From: Candidatus Poribacteria bacterium
Lineage (GTDB): Bacteria; Poribacteria; WGA-4E; WGA-3G
DNA length: 39,444 nt
Direction of reading: 5' to 3'
Assembly: GCA_028824125.1 (NCBI GenBank)
Contig: JAPPES010000156.1
Location: 1 to 39,444 of the forward strand
Shown here: positions 24,396-33,234 of the stretch, piece by piece
Layout: each line of letters begins with the position of its first letter
How positions within the stretch are numbered: the first letter of the stretch is position 1
Made by a program: the position numbers and the translations under genes
The notes under the pieces: model-generated
Databases searched by the model: none
Told to the model about the DNA's origin: nothing
What the model saw: only the letters and a program-made list of their open reading frames with translations

Positions 24396-26024
24396 TTACA
24401 CGTTTAACCGCATCAAACTATCCGTAATATTCGGTGCAGCGGTTCCAAGTCCGCAAGCACTTGTCGCCTTCATCACTGCTCCGATTTCCGCAATCAGCTC
24501 TTTTGATTTCTGATTCAACGATTTAGACAATAATTCTGTCAGTCTATGCGTACCAATTCGGCACGGAAAACACTTTCCACAAGATTCCTCAGCGAAAAAT
24601 TCCATTGCGTTGTGCGCTACATCAAGCATATCTCGCGTGTCATCAAACACCATGATGCCTGCTGCACCGAGCATTGCGCCAACTTTTTGGAAACTTGGTT
24701 CATCAATAGTGATATCAAGGTCTTTTTCTCCAATAAACCCACCTGACAGTCCTGCGGAGGTAATCGCTTGAATTGCACGTCCTTCTTTTGGTCCGCCCGC
24801 CCATTCGTAAAGTAGTGTCTTTAGTGGAAGTCCAAACGGCACCTCATAATTTCCCGGTTTTTGTATGTCCCCTGAGAGACTAATGATTTTTGTACCTGCC
24901 AGATTTTTATCGTAACTTAGGTTTTTATACCATTCTGCACCGTGTCGCAAAATCTGTGTAGCGGCGGCAAGTGTCTCCACGTTGTTTACGACAGTAGGTA
25001 GATTTTCAAAACCGTGCGTCACAGGGTAAGGTGGGCGATTTCTCGGAAAAGGGTGTTTTCCTTCCAAACTGTTCAATAACGAACCTTCTTCACCACAAAC
25101 ATAAGCACCGGCACCGCGCCGAATGTAGATATGAAATTTAAATTGTTTTTCGAGAATAGTGTCACCAATCAATCCTTCTGCTTCAGCTTCCGCGAGTGCC
25201 CGTTCAAGTATTTTTAAGGTTTCTGGATATTCATATCGGAGATAGATAAAGCCGCGCGTTGCTCCGGTTGCGTAAGCGGCAAGTGTCATGCCTTCAATTA
25301 TTGCGTGCGGATCATAATCCAGAATAACCCTATCCTTAAAACAACCGGGTTCGCCTTCATCTGCGTTGCAGACGATTGTTTTCGGTTCACCCGGCGCATT
25401 CAGCACCGATTCCCATTTTATGCCTGTGGGAAATCCTGCGCCCCCTCTACCAGCAAGTTGGCTCTCTTTAAGTATTTCAATAACTTCTTCAGGGGTAAGG
25501 GATGTAACCGCGTGCTTTAATCCTTCATAGCCACCAGTACGTTGGTAGCCCACAAACGTACTGCGGTTCGGTTCGCGAATCTCTGCAAAGATACATTCTT
25601 CACCATCACCTGGGTATGGTGGCGGTAAAGGAGTCCGTTGAACAGAAAGCATGTTTGCCTGTTTTCCGGTGAGTACTTGATGCCCTTTTAGCACTGGGAC
25701 ACAATCATCACATCTTCCAGCGCACGGCATTGGGATAGCCCCTTCGGTTTTAAGTGTCTCAAGAATTTCCAACCCGCCTTGCAACCGACAAACAGGTCCA
25801 GTACAAACACGTGGAGCATTTTGTCCTGGTGCCTCACGTGCAAAGTGATGGTAAAAAGTTAAGGTGCCAAAAAGTTCTGCAAGTGGAATTCGAAATCCGA
25901 CTGCAATGTCACGAAGAGCTGCTTCCGATACAAACCCATCTCTATCATGGAACGCGTGTAATATGCTGAGCAATGGCGCAGGCGCGTCACGCCAATTGGC
26001 AATCAATTCTGCATTCGTTGGCAT
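24396..26024 (-). CDS. NuoE-NuoF-type fusion, NAD(H)-binding diaphorase subunit
   Basis: 542 residues. The N-terminal 130 residues are a thioredoxin-like NuoE domain with [2Fe-2S] ligands Cys74, Cys79, Cys101 and Cys105 (C-x4-C...C-x3-C). The rest is NuoF: the FMN/NAD loop GRGGAGFPTGIKW (192-204), NADEGEPGCFKDR, RGAGAYVCGEEGSLLNSLEG, and [4Fe-4S] ligands ESCGKCFPC (482, 485, 488) plus Cys524. Such fusions occur in NAD-dependent formate dehydrogenases (FdsB), bidirectional hydrogenases (HoxF) and some complex I variants. No catalytic subunit, NuoG or Moco gene lies next to it, so the partner is unknown. TTGGAGAGATAG precedes the ATG. Confidence 0.92.
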   Translation of the reverse strand: MPTNAELIANWRDAPAPLLSILHAFHDRDGFVSEAALRDIAVGFRIPLAELFGTLTFYHHFAREAPGQNAPRVCTGPVCRLQGGLEILETLKTEGAIPMPCAGRCDDCVPVLKGHQVLTGKQANMLSVQRTPLPPPYPGDGEECIFAEIREPNRSTFVGYQRTGGYEGLKHAVTSLTPEEVIEILKESQLAGRGGAGFPTGIKWESVLNAPGEPKTIVCNADEGEPGCFKDRVILDYDPHAIIEGMTLAAYATGATRGFIYLRYEYPETLKILERALAEAEAEGLIGDTILEKQFKFHIYIRRGAGAYVCGEEGSLLNSLEGKHPFPRNRPPYPVTHGFENLPTVVNNVETLAAATQILRHGAEWYKNLSYDKNLAGTKIISLSGDIQKPGNYEVPFGLPLKTLLYEWAGGPKEGRAIQAITSAGLSGGFIGEKDLDITIDEPSFQKVGAMLGAAGIMVFDDTRDMLDVAHNAMEFFAEESCGKCFPCRIGTHRLTELLSKSLNQKSKELIAEIGAVMKATSACGLGTAAPNITDSLMRLNV

Positions 26025-26046
26025 CTATCTCTCCAATAGCATATAA

Positions 26047-26157
26047 TACCATTTCTCAAAATAACCTCTCTTAAAGAAATAGTTTGTTCGTAGTCGCGCA
26101 ATTCATTGCGCGACTTACATTTCATTTCAAAAAAGAAAATAATTTATAGAATTGGTA
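26047..26157. mobile_element. MITE with TACCATTTCT ends, 111 bp
   Basis: Starts TACCATTTCT, ends AGAATTGGTA, with exact TAA duplications on both sides (26044-26046, 26158-26160). The core holds GTAG (26090) followed by the perfect hairpin GTCGCGCAAT-TC-ATTGCGCGAC. It is nearly the same as 33235-33345. Confidence 0.88.
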
Positions 26158-26410
26158 TAACATCTGAAAGCAAACACATTCATAGAAAATTGAGTCTGTA
26201 ATAAGAGTATCAAATTTTGAAGTTATGGTCAACTTTTTTGTATACCAAAGCAAGTTAATTTAGTTTTAGGCATTTTATCTGTTTTAGCCGAAAAGTCGCG
26301 ACCAGCGAACCAACGCCAAATCAACGGGATCAATGCCATTTGGCATTCCCCGCATAGTATTTGGTGGTCGTTCAGATAGAACAAATTAACATAAATATGA
26401 AGAACGAAAT

Positions 26411-26425
26411 TGTCCGGTTCGGACA
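26411..26425. promoter_or_regulatory. Palindrome TGTCCG-GTT-CGGACA
   Basis: It has the same half-sites as 7622-7636. It lies 10 nt upstream of a TTGACT box and about 170 nt before the gene at 26596, which encodes an XRE-type HTH and might bind here. That link is inference. Confidence 0.45.
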
Positions 26426-26595
26426 CATTTTCTACTTGACTTTTCTTCCTAAATGTTATATTCTTCAAGAAAGTTGTAAAGGCGTTTATCTGCTTTCTAA
26501 TAAAATTAGTGGTGGAAAATCAATGGATGTATTGGTTGAAAAATTGAAAATGTTGTAAATAAGCAGCTTGGATTTTAGCCATTATAGGAGGAATC

Positions 26596-27477
26596 ATGCC
26601 AAATGAAAATCAACCGTTAGTATACTTTTTCGCGAAGAGCAATTTCGGAGACAACCAACCAGATTTTATCAAAATTGGTCGCACTATCACAGATCTTTCA
26701 AAACGACAAACTACTCTGCAGACAGGAAACGAAGCCAAAATACGGGAAATAGGAGTCATTCCTTTTGAAACAGAGGGTGCAGCCCGTAAAGAAGAAAAAC
26801 GAATTCATTCTCAGTTTGGGGCATTCCGTGCTGAAGGTGAATGGTTTATTGCTACTCCCCGAATATTAAAATTTATCAAAAATTATGCTGTGCAACATAC
26901 CGATTTATTTACTGAGGAAGATCCACCGAAAACAGAAGATCCATCAGAAATAGAAGATCTATCAGAAATTACATTTGGTGAACAACTTGCTGAAGCAAGA
27001 AGATCCGCAGGTATTGAGACACAAGAGGATCTAGCAATAATAGTCGGTTATTCTCGTGGGCACATTGCTCTCATTGAACAGGGCAGAGGAAAACCCGGAA
27101 AAAGTCTATACAGAAAATTCGTTGAGCTATTCGGCGAATTTTCAGAACCTGCCACTGAAACAAAAACTAACAATATTTTAGCTGTTCAAATGGAGGATGG
27201 ACTTTGGATTTCAGAAGATATGGCAATAGACACCTTCATTGAGGTTATTAAGGAATTGGGAATCGAGAATGTCAAAAATCTTGGCTTGTCCATCAATAAG
27301 ATACCTCTGGTAGCTGATCGTGAGTATACTGATAAGGCGCAAAGAAGAGTTGAAACAGATACTGGGACATATTACATAGTGTCGGGGACTAATACTGTAA
27401 CAAAGAAAAAGATCTTGGACGACATTGCAGATCGGCTTAAATGTGATATAACCGTTTTTGCTAATCCGAGAGCATAA
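26596..27477 (+). CDS. T5orf172/MUG113 GIY-YIG nuclease fused to an XRE helix-turn-helix
   Basis: 293 residues. Residues about 7-100 are the T5orf172-type GIY-YIG domain: LVYFFAKSN, FIKIGRT (YIG strand), DLSKRQTTLQTGN (Arg), ARKEEKRIHSQF (catalytic Glu) and GEWF. An acidic linker with repeated (P/L)SEIEDLSEI leads to an XRE HTH (about 127-185): FGEQLAEARRSAGIETQEDL...GYSRGHIALIEQGRGKP. The last 95 residues form an unassigned alpha/beta domain. A nuclease joined to a phage-repressor-like HTH suggests a self-regulated defence or mobile-element protein. TATAGGAGGAATC gives a strong ribosome site. It is followed by 260 nt with no gene (27478-27739). Confidence 0.8.
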   Translation: MPNENQPLVYFFAKSNFGDNQPDFIKIGRTITDLSKRQTTLQTGNEAKIREIGVIPFETEGAARKEEKRIHSQFGAFRAEGEWFIATPRILKFIKNYAVQHTDLFTEEDPPKTEDPSEIEDLSEITFGEQLAEARRSAGIETQEDLAIIVGYSRGHIALIEQGRGKPGKSLYRKFVELFGEFSEPATETKTNNILAVQMEDGLWISEDMAIDTFIEVIKELGIENVKNLGLSINKIPLVADREYTDKAQRRVETDTGTYYIVSGTNTVTKKKILDDIADRLKCDITVFANPRA

Positions 27478-27739
27478 AAGTTATAAGTAAGCAGACATGA
27501 CTTCTACAAACTTAGAGACTGAGTATCTCAAGAATCAGAGCGGAACGAATACGCGGATCCAACATAAACTCGCTGTTTTTCATGCTGGAGAATGAAGCAC
27601 TGGGAAATTACCATACAAGAATAATACTAAATTGTTGACCATTTACATCAAACAGTGGTTTGCCTCTGTAGATCGTATCAAAATCTAATACATTTTCAAT
27701 TAAAACCACTGTCCTATATCGAAATTAAGGAGTTCGATA

Positions 27740-28111
27740 ATGTTAATAGTTGTTTTTGTTATGCAAATAGGACTAATTGTCTTTTTGATAATAGGCTTTG
27801 TAGTTGTTTATCGAAAGCTTACTGAAAGAAGAGTTACAGCTGTATATGAACCATTTGTATATTATGATACAAAACTATTTAGGGAGAAAGTGGTTGCAGG
27901 TTATCGAATTCGTTATTACTACGATGGTATTCCTTTTGGAGAACCAAGTGAAATAATAGTTCACCAGTCGAATGAAGTTGATAGAGAGGCTATCAAAAAT
28001 GACATTACAAGTGCCCTATCAATTTTGTCAAAAGGCGTGATGGCAGCCCTTGGTGTTCCTCGGATAGAACTTAGTGATATCCAAAACGTAATCAACGAAG
28101 TTCTGAATTAA
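27740..28111 (+). CDS. Small single-pass membrane protein
   Basis: 123 residues, unknown family. The N terminus is one hydrophobic helix (VVFVMQIGLIVFLIIGFVVV) followed by basic YRKLTERR, so the C-terminal 95 residues should face the cytoplasm. That part has a short beta-rich stretch (VAGYRIRYYYDGIPFGEPSEIIVHQS) and a helical end with SKGVMAALGVPRIELSDIQNVINEVLN. AAGGAG precedes the ATG. It stands alone between the nuclease-HTH gene and a convergent SDR gene. Confidence 0.65.
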   Translation: MLIVVFVMQIGLIVFLIIGFVVVYRKLTERRVTAVYEPFVYYDTKLFREKVVAGYRIRYYYDGIPFGEPSEIIVHQSNEVDREAIKNDITSALSILSKGVMAALGVPRIELSDIQNVINEVLN

Positions 28112-28248
28112 GATTTTAACGGACTGTGGTATTTATAGGTTCATCCTACTTATGAATCATCATTTTCAATCCGCACAGCACAAAATTTCAACTGGCTATT
28201 TAGACACCGGATCAAATGCGGCATTCTTCAAACAATAGACATTACTTT

Positions 28249-28962
28249 TTAAGCTCTACCGTAAACAGGTATAGCAGCACCGTTGATAATAGATGCATCA
28301 TCAGAAGTAAGGAAACAAATAACCTTTGCAACATCAGCAGGGGCTACCCAACGACTATGGTCTTCATCAGGCATCGCCTCACGATTAGCAGGGGTGTCCA
28401 TAATACTTGGCATGATGGCATTGACGTTAATACCAGAATCCATCACCTCTGCAGCTAATGATTCTGTTAAGGTGCGCACGCCACCTTTAGAGACACAATA
28501 AGCACTTAGCCCAGCCTCACCTTTTAATCCTGCGCGTGCAGAGACGTTGACAATCTTACCATAACCCCGTTCTGTCATGTATGGCATCACCGCCTTGCAA
28601 CAGAGGAAAACAGATTTGAGGTTGAGGTCCATCATAAAATCCCATCTGTCCTCTTCAAGCTCGGCAGTCGGAATTCCACCGATAAATCCCCCAACTATAT
28701 TTACCAATATATCCAAATGCCCAAATTGTGTGATGAAAGATTGGACGGTTTGCTGTACCTCTGATTCTTCGGTAACATTTGCAAACTGGAAGGTAACATT
28801 TTCGCTGAGTTCAGGATTGTGCTGTTTGAAACGGTCAACCTCATTATCAAATAGATATGTGACAGCAACGGTGTCGCTTTGTGCAATGTAAGCTCTGGTG
28901 ACAGCACTGCCTAATATACCTGTGCCACCCGTAATAAGGACATTTCGGTTCTGTTTTGCCAT
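28249..28962 (-). CDS. SDR-family oxidoreductase
   Basis: 237 residues of the classical short-chain dehydrogenase family. The cofactor loop is TGGTGILG (11-18), then NVT (Asp/Asn at the adenine pocket), NIVGG (the NAG-like motif), Asn114 and the catalytic Ser141, Tyr155 and Lys159 in AYCVSK. A 3-oxoacyl-ACP-reductase-like or sugar-alcohol role is typical, but the substrate cannot be assigned. AAGGAG lies 7 nt before the ATG. The gene starts 13 nt after the Rpn-like gene and ends the operon that begins with the amidase. Confidence 0.92.
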   Translation of the reverse strand: MAKQNRNVLITGGTGILGSAVTRAYIAQSDTVAVTYLFDNEVDRFKQHNPELSENVTFQFANVTEESEVQQTVQSFITQFGHLDILVNIVGGFIGGIPTAELEEDRWDFMMDLNLKSVFLCCKAVMPYMTERGYGKIVNVSARAGLKGEAGLSAYCVSKGGVRTLTESLAAEVMDSGINVNAIMPSIMDTPANREAMPDEDHSRWVAPADVAKVICFLTSDDASIINGAAIPVYGRA

Positions 28963-28975
28963 CTAAAACTCCTTC

Positions 28976-29896
28976 TTATTCTTCTAATGTCTTTTTGAAT
29001 GCTTCAAGACTGTCTGCCCGTGCTGCCGATCGAAGTAATTGCTTTAGTTGTTGCAGTTCTTCAATGTTTTCAAGGACAGGTTTCAGGATTTGAACTTCAT
29101 CAGATTGAAATTGTTCCTCAAGCACATCAAGTATAGCATCAATAGTGCCTTCTCGCATACCTTGTTCAATACCTTGTTGTGTGAAGTGTTGGATAACAGA
29201 TGATTCTTGCATGTTTCCCTCCCATATAATATCACGAATAATTTCGTAGTCTAATATTAACCCACCCAGAATACCGAGGTTGGTAAGATAATCCGCTTGG
29301 TTTGACTCACCTTGAGTCACTGACTTAGCGACTTGAACACATTGCCGGAACCACTCCTCAGAATCCACGTTTTCTGGTGGCTTCATAAGAGGAGTGAACG
29401 GAATTAACCCCTTTATTTGCGCATCCAGAAAGGCTTGTCCCTCTAATTGACTGAGTCTAATCACCTTGTATTGGATTGAGATATTGTATCCTGGCATCTC
29501 TTGAACGTATTGTCCTGGATCATTGCGACCTGCATCGGGATGCAAATAGATGACATGTGAATAGACCGGCATTCCATAAGTTTCAATACCTCTCCCTGCG
29601 TAACCTGCTATTCGGAGCGGCATTGGTTTTTCTGTACTTTCACGCGTCTGAAATTCAAAATGTATGATGACATTTTTATCGTTAACAATTGCTTGTATAA
29701 AACTATCGGCACGATTTGATCTGACAGTGGGTTGTTCAGTATCAAGAACCTGAAGAACCTCAACATTCTGTATACCAAGCCCAAACCGAACCCAGTCCTC
29801 AGCATTTTGTCGAATAACGTTTTTTGACACGATGTCGTATTGCCCACGCGGGCCTGATGATTCAGTAGATGTAGACTGTTCTATATTTTCTGCCAT
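28976..29896 (-). CDS. Rpn-like PD-(D/E)XK nuclease / putative transposase-type protein
   Basis: 306 residues. The N-terminal half is a PD-(D/E)XK-like domain: RADSFIQAI (Asp64) and IIHFEFQTR (Glu81, Gln83), the D...ExQ form common in the Rpn and related families, with an earlier basic helix. The C-terminal half is helical: repeated Glu-rich segments MQESSVIQHFTQQGIEQGMREG and a tail LQQLKQLLRSAARADSLEAF. Rpn proteins are DNA endonucleases that raise recombination in E. coli. It is embedded in a metabolic operon (49 nt after the epimerase, 13 nt before the SDR), an unusual place. A truncated relative lies at 21028-21417. Confidence 0.82.
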   Translation of the reverse strand: MAENIEQSTSTESSGPRGQYDIVSKNVIRQNAEDWVRFGLGIQNVEVLQVLDTEQPTVRSNRADSFIQAIVNDKNVIIHFEFQTRESTEKPMPLRIAGYAGRGIETYGMPVYSHVIYLHPDAGRNDPGQYVQEMPGYNISIQYKVIRLSQLEGQAFLDAQIKGLIPFTPLMKPPENVDSEEWFRQCVQVAKSVTQGESNQADYLTNLGILGGLILDYEIIRDIIWEGNMQESSVIQHFTQQGIEQGMREGTIDAILDVLEEQFQSDEVQILKPVLENIEELQQLKQLLRSAARADSLEAFKKTLEE

Positions 29897-29945
29897 ATTG
29901 ACTTTTTGACGAAGACTCGTATGCCTTGATGACGTATTTTCCTTT

Positions 29946-30956
29946 TTATGTCGTTGTTAAAACCCCAATACCAGGACGATTTGGTAAAATCAACTTACCA
30001 TTCTCAAGCGTTACACCGGTATAAGGGTCGTTTGATATTAACAAATTTCCGTCTAAATCTGCATAGTCTACAAGCGGTGTTAGGTGCGCGGCGGCTGTGA
30101 TGCCGAGAGAACTCTCAATCATACAACCGAGCATAACAAGCAAGCCGTGTGCACGTGCCACATGTATCATACGCAATGCTTCTAATATACCACCACATTT
30201 GACCAATTTAATATTAATGCCATCTACAGCTTCTGCCAATGCGGGAATATCGCTTGCCCGTTTGACGCTTTCGTCTGCAATAATCGGTAATTCCGAATGC
30301 TCGCGGACGTACTTAAGTCCTGCTATGTCGTCAGGTTGTGTAGGTTGTTCAATTAACACTACGCCGTACTTTGCAAGTTGATGGATTTTCTGAACTGCCT
30401 CTTTGGGTGTCCATGCGGTGTTTGCATCGACGTAGATCGGTTTATCTGTGACCTTCCGTAGTGCTTGAAGGACCTCAATATCGCGATCTGTTCCGAGCTT
30501 AACTTTAAGGATTGGATAGACCTCTGCTTGTCGTGCTTTTTCTGCCATTACTGCCGGTTCGTCAAGACCGATGGTAAAAGATGTGCAAGGCGTTTTTTGT
30601 GGGTTAAGTCCCCAGAATTTGTAAAGCGGGACTCCAAGTTTTTTACCTAACCTGTCATGCAGTGTCATATCAATAGCGGATTTTGCAGCGTAATTGCCAT
30701 CAATAGTTGATTCAATACCTTCCATCACATCTTGAATTTCATCAAAGTTACCGTCTAATTTTGAAGAAAACGTTTCCAATGCAGCGGTAACCGTCTGAAC
30801 AGTCTCACCGTAGAACTTCGCTGGTGCAGTTTCTCCTACGCCTCCATCAATTTCAACAGAAATAACTTCCCGATACGTATCTGTTTCCCGGCGAGAAATC
30901 TTGAACGGATGATGGAGCTGCAATTTGGTGATTTTTGAAGTGATGTGCACCGTCAT
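29946..30956 (-). CDS. Dipeptide epimerase (L-Ala-D/L-Glu epimerase type), enolase superfamily
   Basis: 336 residues. These enzymes interconvert L-Ala-D-Glu from murein tripeptide and L-Ala-L-Glu. Active-site residues are in order: KVK (Lys151, Lys153), the metal ligands DAN (Asp177), IEQP (Glu203) and ADES (Asp228), the opposite base INIK (Lys250), and the C-terminal CMIES. The N-terminal capping domain carries HHPFKISR, as in AEE enzymes. Its ATG overlaps the amidase stop (ATGA), which strongly supports a role in recycling peptides released from peptidoglycan. Confidence 0.92.
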   Translation of the reverse strand: MTVHITSKITKLQLHHPFKISRRETDTYREVISVEIDGGVGETAPAKFYGETVQTVTAALETFSSKLDGNFDEIQDVMEGIESTIDGNYAAKSAIDMTLHDRLGKKLGVPLYKFWGLNPQKTPCTSFTIGLDEPAVMAEKARQAEVYPILKVKLGTDRDIEVLQALRKVTDKPIYVDANTAWTPKEAVQKIHQLAKYGVVLIEQPTQPDDIAGLKYVREHSELPIIADESVKRASDIPALAEAVDGINIKLVKCGGILEALRMIHVARAHGLLVMLGCMIESSLGITAAAHLTPLVDYADLDGNLLISNDPYTGVTLENGKLILPNRPGIGVLTTT

Positions 30957-33097
30957 TCACCTCGCGTCCTATTTAAGTATAACATGAAACGTTCTAATTT
31001 TTCCGTATCAAGCTCTGTCTCATTTTTCAGAAAAAGCCATGCACCGATGAAAATAGCAGTTGCTTCTTCCACAACGGTAGTATCAGGATAATCTAAAGTT
31101 TGGACTTCGAGCGTCATTGCCATTTTATTTGTTTGTTGGATTATAGGTGTTCCTCTATCTTGCACAGTGACAATCGGTGTTTCAAAGAGTTTTTGGTTGA
31201 ATTGTTCAAGTATCCGTTTTTGAAAAGTTTCTGTGCCTTGATTACCACGGTTATGCGCGGCAACAACTAAAGGTTTACCTTTACGTTGGGCGGTGTGGTT
31301 TATTTGTAGGTAATATCCCTCATCTTTGATGTTATTAACCTTTTCAATCCTTTTTTCCGTAGAAACTTTTTGTCCTGGTATATGGACATCATAAATCTTT
31401 GCACCAGCGAGTTCTAACATCTCCTTCAAGGTTGCAATAAGTTGATGTGTTTTAGGCGTATTTGTCTGTGAATCGAGAACAAGTGCGGTTTTAGCGAACG
31501 CACCATCAGCAATAGCATATAATTTTGTGTCGATAACTATTGCTTTATTCGGTCCAACGCGGATTTTGCGCTTATCTGGATAAAAGCCAGGTCTTACAAA
31601 GTGTAGTGTTGTTTCAAGCGTTTTTTTTAATGGAGAGTCGGTTTTAATGAAGTAGTGTCCTTGAGTGTCTGAAATGGCAGTTAACTCAGGATCGGCATGT
31701 AATTGGACACCAGCAATCGGGTTACCAGAATTTGCTTCAGAAACCTGACCTTGTATAATTCCGTGAGTAATATCTGTGAAATAGATTTTTAGTGATTTAC
31801 GGGGCTGACCGTAGGCTGCCTCTACTGTTGCTGATCCGGGTGTATCAGGAGCTCGCAGATAAAAGTGTGACATACCATCTTTTGAAAGAGCCTCGGTATC
31901 AGTGAAGGTGCCGCTGGTAGTTTTTACTTTGATGAGTTCGTCATCTGCAATCGGCATCCCATCTTTATCAAAAGCTGCTACAGTGATGCCGACGTAGCTC
32001 TTACCATCATAGGGAAGGGTATCTGTCCACGTGCTAAGTCGTAATTTTGCCGCAGGTGGTGCTACCTTGAATTGCTGCGGTTTCGGTAAGCTATGATTCC
32101 CATAATAATTTACCAACTCCGTTTGGACCAAATGGGTCCCGTTAGGCAAAGGTTCTTTGATGTGGACAGTGATTATATCCGTATCACGATCATATTTAAA
32201 CGGAACATTGACATTATTGATTTTGATCTGAATAGAATTAGTAAAAACTTGCTGACGTTTGAGCATCCATGCACCACGTTCATGTAATCCGTCCTTTACC
32301 TGAATCTCAAGCGAAGGCGTTTTCGTTTGGACAACAGATTCATGTTTAGGTGTTATTAGGACACCTTTTGGAAACCCCGCTTCAACATGACGGGCAATAC
32401 CGAGAAAATATCCATAAGCCTCTCTTTTGAGATAATCATCTTGTTTCAGTCTTGCCTCCTCTTCTGGATTCGTATAAAAAGATGCTTCACACACAACTGC
32501 TGGACATTTCGTCAGCCGCAACACACCGAAACCTGAAGCAACGATTAGTTTATCAGAATATAAACCCGTTGATGCAGATTTAGGTAAACGAAGGGCGTCT
32601 GAAACACCTTGCTGGACATAGCGCGCAAGGTCAAGACTTGGGCGAGAATCGTCAGCATCACCGTGGTACCACGTTGACGTAAAGTTTATTTCAGGTTTAT
32701 CATCAATTCCGTTATGGTGCAGCGAGATGAAGAAATCTGCTTGATTTTCGTTAGCAATTTGACTACGTTCTGGGAGGCTAATGTATGAATCGTCAACGCG
32801 TGTCATGATGACGGTTGCCTCTGTCTGTTCCAACATCTCTCGTAGATAAAATGCAACTTTTAGATTGATTTCCGCTTCGCGGAGACCTGTTGGACCACGT
32901 TTATAATTAGGTATGTGTCCTTGTCCGCCATGTCCTGGGTCGAGGCAAATTTTAAAGCCTTTGAGGTGTCGCGCATAAGGCGGTATTTCAACCTCAGCGG
33001 ATTCCTGTTCGATTGATCTTTCTGGGTGTTGTGAACAAGCAAGAAACAGGAAAGGAATTAAAAAAATAACGGTGAACAGAAAAATTTGACGGGACAT
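30953..33097 (-). CDS. N-acetylmuramoyl-L-alanine amidase lipoprotein, multidomain
   Basis: 714 residues. The signal peptide ends in the lipobox FLAC (Cys21), so it is probably anchored in a membrane facing the periplasm. The Amidase_3 zinc domain has ICLDPGHGG (His55), LREAEINL (Glu73 or Glu75), ISLHHNG (His126) and VCEASFYTNPEEEA (Glu203), all needed for cleaving the murein amide bond. Two or three beta domains follow, including a carboxypeptidase-regulatory-like repeat (IIQGQVSEANSGNPIAGVQ...ISDTQGHYF). The last about 170 residues (LVLDSQTNTPKTHQLIATLK...) look like a second, degenerate amidase-like fold without the zinc residues. It is first of the operon. The ribosome site is weak. Confidence 0.9.
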   Translation of the reverse strand: MSRQIFLFTVIFLIPFLFLACSQHPERSIEQESAEVEIPPYARHLKGFKICLDPGHGGQGHIPNYKRGPTGLREAEINLKVAFYLREMLEQTEATVIMTRVDDSYISLPERSQIANENQADFFISLHHNGIDDKPEINFTSTWYHGDADDSRPSLDLARYVQQGVSDALRLPKSASTGLYSDKLIVASGFGVLRLTKCPAVVCEASFYTNPEEEARLKQDDYLKREAYGYFLGIARHVEAGFPKGVLITPKHESVVQTKTPSLEIQVKDGLHERGAWMLKRQQVFTNSIQIKINNVNVPFKYDRDTDIITVHIKEPLPNGTHLVQTELVNYYGNHSLPKPQQFKVAPPAAKLRLSTWTDTLPYDGKSYVGITVAAFDKDGMPIADDELIKVKTTSGTFTDTEALSKDGMSHFYLRAPDTPGSATVEAAYGQPRKSLKIYFTDITHGIIQGQVSEANSGNPIAGVQLHADPELTAISDTQGHYFIKTDSPLKKTLETTLHFVRPGFYPDKRKIRVGPNKAIVIDTKLYAIADGAFAKTALVLDSQTNTPKTHQLIATLKEMLELAGAKIYDVHIPGQKVSTEKRIEKVNNIKDEGYYLQINHTAQRKGKPLVVAAHNRGNQGTETFQKRILEQFNQKLFETPIVTVQDRGTPIIQQTNKMAMTLEVQTLDYPDTTVVEEATAIFIGAWLFLKNETELDTEKLERFMLYLNRTRGE

Positions 33098-33119
33098 TTT
33101 CTAAACCCACGTTTTGTTA

Positions 33120-33231
33120 TACCATTTCTGATATATAATGTCTCTTTTTTGTAGCATAAACTTTCCAGTTTGTGCCATATTCCGCTTCATTTCTAACAAC
33201 CGCTAATGGACAAAAATTGATAGAAATGGTA
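33120..33231. mobile_element. MITE with TACCATTTCT ends, 112 bp
   Basis: Nearly identical to 12703-12814, including the GTAG hairpin (33151-33175). The flanks are TTA (33117-33119) and TAA (33232-33234). It is directly upstream of the amidase start and abuts a second element. Confidence 0.85.
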
Positions 33232-33234
33232 TAA

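Larger units (their letters stand above)
26025..26595. other. Divergent intergenic region with a MITE and a palindrome
   Basis: This is 570 nt between the NuoEF-like gene (minus) and the GIY-YIG-XRE gene (plus). It holds the 111-bp MITE (26047-26157), the TGTCCG-GTT-CGGACA palindrome (26411-26425), and a possible TTGACT (26436-26441) / TATATT (26457-26462) promoter with a short 15-nt spacer. I see no convincing gene in the remainder. Confidence 0.55.

Noticed and set aside
24383..24396. Hairpin AACCGC-TT-GCGGTT at the end of the NuoEF-like gene as a terminator
   Set aside because: The stem is short and no T-run follows on the minus strand.
26229..26468. Minus-strand ORF of 79 codons in the long divergent gap
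   Set aside because: No ribosome site or domain, and it overlaps the palindrome and promoter-like boxes of the opposite strand.
27478..27739. Small ORF of about 32 codons starting at 27497
   Set aside because: No ribosome site, no homology that I recognise, and no conserved neighbour. The stretch looks non-coding.
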